Shown piece after piece: positions 57,791 through 64,000 of a stretch of 64,000 bases of DNA. Positions within the stretch are counted from its first letter, which is position 1. The number at the start of each line of letters is the position of its first letter. Origin of the DNA: Xenoacremonium recifei (taxonomy: Eukaryota > Ascomycota > Sordariomycetes > Hypocreales > Nectriaceae); NCBI GenBank assembly GCA_012184525.1, contig WOFQ01000072.1, forward strand, positions 57,767 through 121,766, read 5' to 3'. A model generated the notes under the pieces. The model had not been told where the DNA came from, did not search any database, and saw nothing but the letters and a program-made list of their open reading frames with translations. The position numbers and the translations under genes are program-made.

Positions 57791-58795
57791 GCGGCTATGG
57801 GAGGAGGTCTAGGCAAAAATAAAAAATCTACCAAAATCTGGGAAACCTAAATATTGCATACTTTAGCACGACATGGCTGTCTGAAACCGAGGCTGATATG
57901 CCCTATACTCTCTCTAGGTCTGTTACCATTTTAATGTTCGCCGAATCTGCCCCAATGAACATGACGCTCCTTCTTAAAACCTGCAAAGGGAAGGCAATTG
58001 AGTAGTGCTCCCTTCCATGCCATCAGCCTCTAGTATAATTCCTCATTTAACACTGAAAGCGGATGTCACCAAAAATGACCGCTCCGCACATACAAAGTGG
58101 TGTGGAAAACGGTCATTTTCTACGGCACCCGCTTCACCTCTTCAAATGTCTCCGTGTTTCTGTGACCCGTGTAACCTCCAAAGCATCTATGGCTCGTCTC
58201 TGAGCTTGCGCATTAGCCACAGGGCGGCTAGCCATCTTGGCAGGTTATATCAAGGTGAAGAGGCGCAAGACACCCCTGAATTCATTTCCCTCTTTTCTTT
58301 CATATCCGAGGGTTAGGGTTAGGGTTAGTTGCCATGGAGTCAGTTCGTGTTAAATATGTCCTTGGGATAAAAGAAACAGGAAACTTGTAATAAAGGGAGC
58401 CTACAGAGAGTTTGCAAAAGAGATTTATTGTAAATAGTCATTACTAACAGATAACGGCTGATGGAATTCCTATGTTCCCTGAATTCGTGGGCATCATACC
58501 CCATGTGTCTATTAAAATTTAAATTTAATGCGATTTCGCATGATAGTCTATTAATGACACTTGTCTTCTTATAGTTTATAGGTTACAGGAACTAGGAGTT
58601 TCATTGGCCATGTTTGTGAAATTCAGACTCATAATAATGAGTTGCTAGTTTCTTGACAGCAAAGAGTTGAGGATATAGGCGGCGTCCTGATATATAAATA
58701 AGCATAAACCTTAACCACATGGCAGTTCCTGGAAGCGCTTCCTTATTTCTCTGCCTTACAGTCATCTGGATTTACACTTTAAAACACACTTCAAA
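57791..58795. other. Intergenic with a hairpin (58072-58119) and TTAGGG array (58309-58328)
   Basis: Arms AAAATGACCG (58072-58081) and CGGTCATTTT (58110-58119) form a perfect 10-bp inverted repeat. At 58309-58328 there are slightly more than three tandem TTAGGG units, the canonical telomere repeat of most filamentous ascomycetes. No gene. Confidence 0.6.
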
Positions 58796-60272
58796 ATATT
58801 GTTAGAGAACGTCTATCAGTACCCTGGCTGCCAACTAGCTAGAGCAAGCATCAAGAAGCCATGCCCATCTCCGGCCGACTTCCCTAATTACTCAATTAGC
58901 TACTGGGTTAACAAGTATCACTTTCCCCTAGAGGAAGCTCGAACAACCCAGGCACTACCTGATAAGGCAGATATAGTAATCATAGGCTCCGGTATGACTG
59001 GCACAGTTGCGGCTTACCAATTTTCACAGACAGCACCTCACCTTTGCGTAGTAGTCGTAGAGGCACGCGACCTGTGCAGTGGCGCAACGGGGAGAAACGG
59101 AGGTCATATTGCCAAGGCAGAAGTCTTTGCTGTTCGCATTATGGCTGACATTTTTGGCAATGAGGACGCAGTTCGGATGCGCAAGCCAGTGCTCATCAAC
59201 AGAGACATGATGCTGGAGGTTATAGATAGGTACTCTGCAGCTGAACGAATCGATCTCTGCTTGGGCGGAACGCTCGGGCTTTTCGAAACAGCAGCAGAAG
59301 GATAAACTTTTGAAAGACATGGAGTTTTGTAGAGCTAATAGGTTCCAACCTGAATGCAAATACCTGTCGCCTGAGGAGATTTGTAAGTTATATAGTCCAC
59401 GAGTTCCTCGCTTCCGCAATTGCTTGATTCTGACTTTTCATCAGAAAATAAAAGTTTCCGCCAAAGCGTGCAAGTTTGGAGGCAGCTTCCCAGAGAAAAG
59501 TGTTAGTTTCTACCCACGGAAGTTCGTCGACTTGCCTTTCACTGAAGCTGGAAAGGCCATGCCCTAACTGAATATACAGGCGCACACCCTGGTCACAGAC
59601 GTGGTGTATTGAGAGGGTAAAGAGTGCCCTTACTTTATCCGAACCTCGCGTGGCAATATCAGATCTCGGAATGTATTACACACTACGAATGCTTATGCTC
59701 ATCGTCTCATCCTCGAGCTCCGAAATAACCAAGGCGTGTTTGGATGCTGGTGTCATATAATAGCCATTCAACCAAATGTGCCTTCGAAGCCCGATAACGA
59801 CATCCAAAATGGGATTGGCATCAGCGACTTTGATCATTGGATCATTCAGCGGCCGCGAGATCTGACTAAACAGGACGTTCCAAATGTGTTTCTCCGGGGC
59901 TGGATGGAGGGATAGACAACTGAAAACTTAAATGATGGCAAGTTGCCCGCCAATAGTGACGGAATCGTCGAATCCATGATATCAGACATGAAGGCCACTT
60001 TGCCAACACACTTCAGTGACAAAACATCAACCTTAGATATCACGCACGAATGGACCGGCATTCAGGGCTTTACAAAGAGCAACGCTAGCATTGCAGGGAA
60101 AATCACTCCTGGGCGCCCTGGCGAGTTTCTTGCTGTTGGCTTTAATGGTGAAGGGATGACTCGATGCTTTACAGCCGCTACAGTAGTTAGTGATGCTATT
60201 TCAAGCCACTTGGACGGGAAGCCCCGTGCAGTCCTAGACTGGTGCGCGAGTGCATGGCTTCGGAACATTTAG
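58796..60272 (+). pseudogene. Decayed FAD oxidoreductase (copy of oxidoreductase 2 type)
   Basis: The sequence reads SYWVNKYHFPLEE, IVIIGSGMTGTVAAYQ and CSGATGRNGGH, collinear with FAD oxidoreductase 2. The initiator ATG is missing (TTG-TTA at the corresponding place). A frameshift near 59290 moves the reading to KDKLLKDMEFC, a stop follows at about 59568, and the middle segment (59580-59930) is only readable with several stops. The C-terminal part is again intact: HEWTGIQGFTKSNASIAGK and GFNGEGMTRC up to the stop at 60272. A functional flavoprotein cannot be made. It shows the island once had a third DAO-family gene. Confidence 0.85.
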
Positions 60273-60679
60273 AGAGATCTAGAAAATGAGAAGCTCGGCT
60301 ACCAAAGTGCTTTACGCGACACTACACTATTAGTGTGCCATATTGTTTGTTTACACTCGAATTATGCGGTTCTTAGGTAGTATTCGTATTTGTAAAGAGT
60401 ATCTAGATTTGGAATTATCTAAGGGTCCACTGTGAGCGAGTATCCAAAATGAGCTGGCACTCATGATGCACTTGATGACCAAGAAGCTTATGACCGTCGA
60501 ATTGATCGAATACGAAGCTCTATCAAAGTTGGATCTTTCAACATTCTAGGTCCGTTTATCATAAATATATAATAACAATCTGCCATAACTGAGATGTGGA
60601 CTGAAATAGAAATAATTTGAGCAGCGAAGTCCCACACTGGTATCAAATATCCCAGGCGATTATACCTATAAAAAACCGG
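60273..60679. other. Intergenic, no gene
   Basis: About 400 bp between two pseudogene remnants. Nothing recognisable. Confidence 0.4.
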
Positions 60680-61070
60680 CTACATCACACGGTCCGCAGC
60701 TCGTTCCAAAGCTTTGTCAATTAATCTGGGACAAGCCAGCACTTTTTCCTCTGAGAGATGAGGACCGAGAACCTGCAGGCAGACTGGTGCGTCAGAGTAG
60801 GTCTCAGGGAAATCTGGTGACGTTAAAGTCAGCGCGTACATGATGTGGAAGGGATACAGGGAATCTAGAGGTTCTTAATTTGCGCCAGTTCCGCTCGTCT
60901 AACTCGGACATCGCCGTAAATCTCGTGTTGCCTAAGTCAACAGCACCAATCTTCGTGTTGACCTTTCCCGCGGGAATCGTGGCACAGCTTGTATCAACCG
61001 CATTTGATCTCGCAAAAGTACTCTATCGTGCTGTGGGGCGAGGGCACGACGAAAAAAACCACCGGACGGC
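60680..61070 (-). pseudogene. C-terminal fragment of an amidase gene, broken
   Basis: On the minus strand, SPHSTIEYFCEI (about 61045-61010) aligns with PPHSTMEYFTYEL of the intact amidase. After a frameshift the text continues SCATIPAGKVNTKI and AVDLGN, matching DWTCATYPVGFVDPALD. After a likely intron it ends SDAPVCLQVLGPHLSEEKVL to a stop at 60680-60682. The N-terminal two thirds with the catalytic Lys and serines are absent. It is a remnant, not a gene. Its presence beside the DAO remnant suggests that a second amidase-oxidoreductase pair has decayed here. Confidence 0.78.
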
Positions 61071-61259
61071 CATTACATATAATGTCTTTGGTGCGGTGTC
61101 ACTTCTCTAGATAAAATCCCCGGCGGCTCATTATCGCATCACCCTAATGCCTGGCTCCGCCTACATGTGCTCAAACATGTCTACGCAGTATATCAAACAA
61201 TAATTTCGAGTTTTCGGCTACACGAAGCCACACTTCGAGCCTTCGTAATAGCAATAGCG
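61071..61259. promoter_or_regulatory. Promoter of the DUF1907 gene with an operator-like site (61115-61131)
   Basis: AATCCCC-GGC-GGCTCAT at 61115-61131 keeps the left arm, the CC-N3-GG core and the AT of the right arm, 129 bp before the ATG. Confidence 0.4.
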
Positions 61260-62234
61260 ATGGCGGGAGTCAGCTTTTCAACCACGAAGAGGCCACTATC
61301 GCCACCGAGGCTTGAGGATCTCGCCTTAGCGATAAAGGATGGCATTAAAAAAGACTTTGTCGATGGCAGGGTTTCTGTAGCCATTCCTCCCGATCTCCGA
61401 GAACCCCCATTTTCACTTGCAGCCCCAGGCCTCTCAGGGCACGTCCGCGTAGCTGATGTCGGTGGTCCGCAGAATGTTCAACCGACCCCGAACTTCAATG
61501 CCCAATATGACCTACTTCACATTGCCCAGACAATGGAAATGTCTCCCGACACTGGCCTCATCTTAGGAGCAAGCGGAGGACCATTTCAACATCTTGACCA
61601 AAACACAGAATTGATGCCAAACCTCGCGTATGGATCTGCTGGTGGTGGTGCCCTTCGCAATCATTCCCGCTACGCAAAAATCACCGATGATGAATCTGTT
61701 CATTGTGAGCTGATTGGGTCTTCAATTGGATTTGGCCTAATGGGAAATCTCATGGGCTGTGATGGGAAGATTGGACCAGCTTTACATATTATTGCTCGAG
61801 GACGAAAAGGGGCGATGGGCTTCACAGATTCGATCCGTGCAGCCATACGCTCTGTATATATCGACAAGCTAGTCATCTTGGGCGGAGTCTTCGTCATGGG
61901 AGCTGGCATAGCGAAGCTGCATGTGATGCCGGGTTTCTCATCCAGGCCATTGAACACGTCGCAAGACCTTAGTCAGTGGCTAAGGTTCTTCGACACCGAA
62001 GCACCATTAACATGTCTGAGTGTCTTCGCCTCTGGCGATGGCAAGGAATTAGGGTTGCGAATGGAACATACGCACTGTTTTGCAGCGACAGGCCCAATGC
62101 AATCTTGCCGCGCCGGTCATTTTCACTACGATATGGATGGCAAAAAGGATGTAGTTGAGTATGAGGGCTGGTTCAATGTAGCGGAGTTTCTCTACCGCAT
62201 CGACCAGCCTACGGAAAACGAGATCTCAGTTTAG
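61260..62234 (+). CDS. C11orf54-like ester hydrolase (DUF1907), single exon, 324 aa
   Basis: The frame contains the DUF1907 fold: PPRLEDLALAIKDGI near the start, VRVADVGGPQN, a long beta-rich middle, and the zinc site EHTHCF with GHFHYD followed by VEYEGWFNVAEFLYRID. Human C11orf54 is a zinc ester hydrolase in which HxH plus a further His bind the metal, and the length (about 315) fits. The first ATG of the frame is at 61260; the open frame extends upstream only through non-ATG codons. No intron is needed. Nuclear or cytosolic in animals; not predicted here. As a fourth ester hydrolase of the island it may share the same substrate class. Confidence 0.88.
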   Translation: MAGVSFSTTKRPLSPPRLEDLALAIKDGIKKDFVDGRVSVAIPPDLREPPFSLAAPGLSGHVRVADVGGPQNVQPTPNFNAQYDLLHIAQTMEMSPDTGLILGASGGPFQHLDQNTELMPNLAYGSAGGGALRNHSRYAKITDDESVHCELIGSSIGFGLMGNLMGCDGKIGPALHIIARGRKGAMGFTDSIRAAIRSVYIDKLVILGGVFVMGAGIAKLHVMPGFSSRPLNTSQDLSQWLRFFDTEAPLTCLSVFASGDGKELGLRMEHTHCFAATGPMQSCRAGHFHYDMDGKKDVVEYEGWFNVAEFLYRIDQPTENEISV

Positions 62235-62673
62235 TGGATTAAACGAAGGTCAGAGAAATGCAAGCCCAGATATCAATTTCAAAACGTTCTAGAAGCTATA
62301 GGGACTGAGACCAGACAAGACAAAGTGAGCCAAAGCAAGTGTTATTAGGCGTGATCGTCTAAAGATAGGGCCACAAGGCCGGTGGAATAGAACGGTTATC
62401 ACATGGTCGAAAGATCCGAGCTTCCTACTCTACTCCTTCTCTATTCCCTCTGGCAGGAAGGATCTAGAAATGCACTGGATTGCCACGAGTGAAGTTGCGT
62501 GTTAGTGATGTCTATTGTCCGCCAGAGATAAGTGCTGTTGCTTTCTATAGTAAATTATCTATACCTCACAGCCTTAGTATCTTCCAACTTTCTCTCCAAT
62601 TCCTTGAAGCTTCCATGTTCACCTTCGACCTCCTAGCGTTCAAGAGTTATGATTTCAGAATACCGCACCTAGC
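62235..62673. other. Convergent intergenic region
   Basis: A 3'-to-3' gap of 439 bp. No gene or repeat is seen. Confidence 0.4.
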
Positions 62674-63594
62674 TCATTCCAATGGAATATGGTCTCTAAG
62701 AAAACCCTGCTTTTCCAACTTCCGAGCCTTCATTCTCAATCTCCCTGGATGCAACACCAGGAATATCACACCGATAGCCAACATGACAGTCCCATCAAGG
62801 ACATAGAGATAAACTTCCGACGATTGTATCTGTCCGTCGGATCCTTGCTTGTACTCAATAATGCGAGTAACATTTCGTATGATGAATAAGATTGCAATAG
62901 CATAGAGTCCGTATAGAGGGCGCTGCCAGTTTAAATCACCCAGAGACACCGGAGTAAACGATGATCTCCATATTCGAGCCTGAAATATAGCTATCCAGGC
63001 CGCAAAGAACACAAAGGCCAATATTTGGATGACTAGCCCTGCGAGAATGATTGTCTCTCCCTGTTTTGCCTGATCTGCGTCTTCACTTCCCGACATAATG
63101 GCCCCGGCTACCTGAGTAGCGAAACAAGTAATATCGACGACGACGAAAAGCTTTGTTAAGAGGCGTGGACTTATAACCTGGTCTTCACTATTAATGACTC
63201 GCGCAATGCGCCGCGGTGACATATAGAGGCTTGCAGCAAGGAACGGAGGTGAGGCAAGGATGAGAAGGTTCTGGAGCAGAAATGGAAGTGTTTGTCGCAA
63301 ATTATCGTGGGAACGGGATCGAAAGTAGTAGGCGGTAGCTTCCACTGTGAGGGTTAGAGTTCTATAACTGCCGCAACTTGGTATTCCAAGCACATCTAAG
63401 CTAATTTACTTACTGCCACATCCAATGACAAGAGGAATGGGGAAAAAAGCCCGATATGGGATCATGGCTACAAGATGAAAGATGCCCAGGACTCCAAACA
63501 TTCCCAAGAACGCATACGCCGGGGGCTGAGAGGGGTTGTACGGATATAAATCAAAGGGGGCGTAACCCTCTGTGCTGTTTGTGTCGTTCGCCAT
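62674..63594 (-). CDS. RTA1-family seven-helix membrane protein, two exons, 283 aa
   Basis: Model: complement(join(62674..63344, 63414..63594)), 852 nt. PPAYAFLGMFGVLGIFHLVAMI is helix 1 and FFPIPLVIGCGMEATAYYFRS restores the conserved IGC-E-GY-R pattern of the family when the intron is removed with the CACAG acceptor; nearer AG acceptors give stops or lose it. LAASLYMSPRRIARVI and FVVVDITCFATQVAGA are further family blocks. Seven helices are readable. RTA1/RTM1 proteins (fungal only) are linked to lipid translocation and resistance to toxic compounds. The start is the ATG at 63594. Not obviously part of the catabolic island. Confidence 0.87.
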
Positions 63595-64000
63595 AGTGAA
63601 GGTGCCGTGACAAGTTTTGAGAAATGGAAGATAAATGAATATCCTGACATGAAAAGGGAGATATATGGAAAAGAATAGATATTCGCTGGAGTGCAATGAC
63701 TCGGGGAAGCGCAGGGACTTATATATCGCCATTCCTAGCGCTGCCCTGGCGCGTGTCAAACCCGTGATAAGCGTTAGATTGTCCAACCAGAATTGAATGA
63801 ATCCGAGCTCGATTTTTCGGATTATGCCCATCGCTCGGACAATAATTACGCCAATGGGATCAAATCCTGGTGGGGCCGCTAGCGGTTGCAAGACAGCCGT
63901 CATTCAGACCAATTATCGATCGCTACTGCTACCCGTTGGTCTCGGGTGGGTCAACCACACAGCCCAACTAAGGGCTCCGTCCCTTAGTTGGGGAAAAAAC
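63595..64000. other. Right-edge intergenic with perfect hairpin (63963-63992)
   Basis: CCCAACTAAGGG, six bases, then CCCTTAGTTGGG. A 12-bp perfect inverted repeat; it could be a transposon terminus, a terminator of a gene to the right, or a chance palindrome. The rest is promoter of the RTA1 gene. Confidence 0.6.

Noticed and set aside
61167..61259. N-terminal extension of the DUF1907 protein
   Set aside because: Only reachable through non-ATG start codons and beyond the family's usual length.
1..64000. tRNA, rRNA, CRISPR, bacterial operons, autonomous transposase genes
   Set aside because: None recognised on either strand; the gene style is eukaryotic throughout.

Overview
The window is nuclear DNA of a filamentous ascomycete (Pezizomycotina). 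The genes carry many short introns of about 42-142 nt with GTRNGT-type donors. There are three Zn2Cys6 regulators plus a regulator-like gene without a zinc cluster, a broken HET-domain gene, an RTA1-family membrane protein and a short TTAGGG array. The species cannot be fixed from the sequence; I only lean towards a Sordariomycete or Eurotiomycete. Exon structures were built by hand from splice consensus, reading phase and family conservation. Every joined multi-exon model closes in frame, but there is no transcript evidence.

Left part (1-18.7 kb). A decayed HET gene lies at the edge. Next comes a compact three-gene set: a Baeyer-Villiger monooxygenase (1607-3552, minus), a beta-lactamase-fold serine hydrolase (4023-5358, plus) and a Zn2Cys6 regulator with an AlcR-like zinc cluster (5767-8170, plus). 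The shared promoter of the first two genes and the regulator's own promoter carry clustered WGCGG pentamers, the site type known for AlcR. This suggests a self-contained ketone-to-ester-to-acid/alcohol module. An ankyrin protein, a large secreted Ser/Thr-rich protein, a probably peroxisomal acyl-CoA ligase and a second Zn2Cys6 regulator follow.

Central and right part (19.4-62.2 kb). This is a long catabolic island. It holds three type-B carboxylesterases, two intact FAD-dependent DAO-family oxidoreductases plus one pseudogene, three MFS transporters, an amino-acid/GABA-type permease, a GNAT acetyltransferase, a stand-alone EutQ-like cupin, an aldehyde dehydrogenase, an amidase plus a decayed amidase fragment, a copper amine oxidase, a natural fusion of a EutQ-like cupin to a class-III aminotransferase, and a C11orf54/DUF1907 ester hydrolase. 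Two divergently transcribed regulators sit at 44.5-48.4 kb, one with a zinc cluster and one without. Read as a pathway, the set can import, de-esterify or de-amidate a substrate, oxidise or transaminate the released amine, and oxidise the resulting aldehyde. The actual substrate is unknown.

Many promoters of the island, and that of the ligase, contain a 17-bp near-palindrome of constant geometry (AATnnCC-N3-GGnnATT), usually about 130-400 bp before a start codon. It is the best candidate for a shared operator. Two diverged copies of a roughly 290-bp element, one with clear terminal inverted repeats, lie upstream of two of the MFS genes. The window ends with an RTA1-type membrane protein and a 12-bp-arm hairpin at the right edge.
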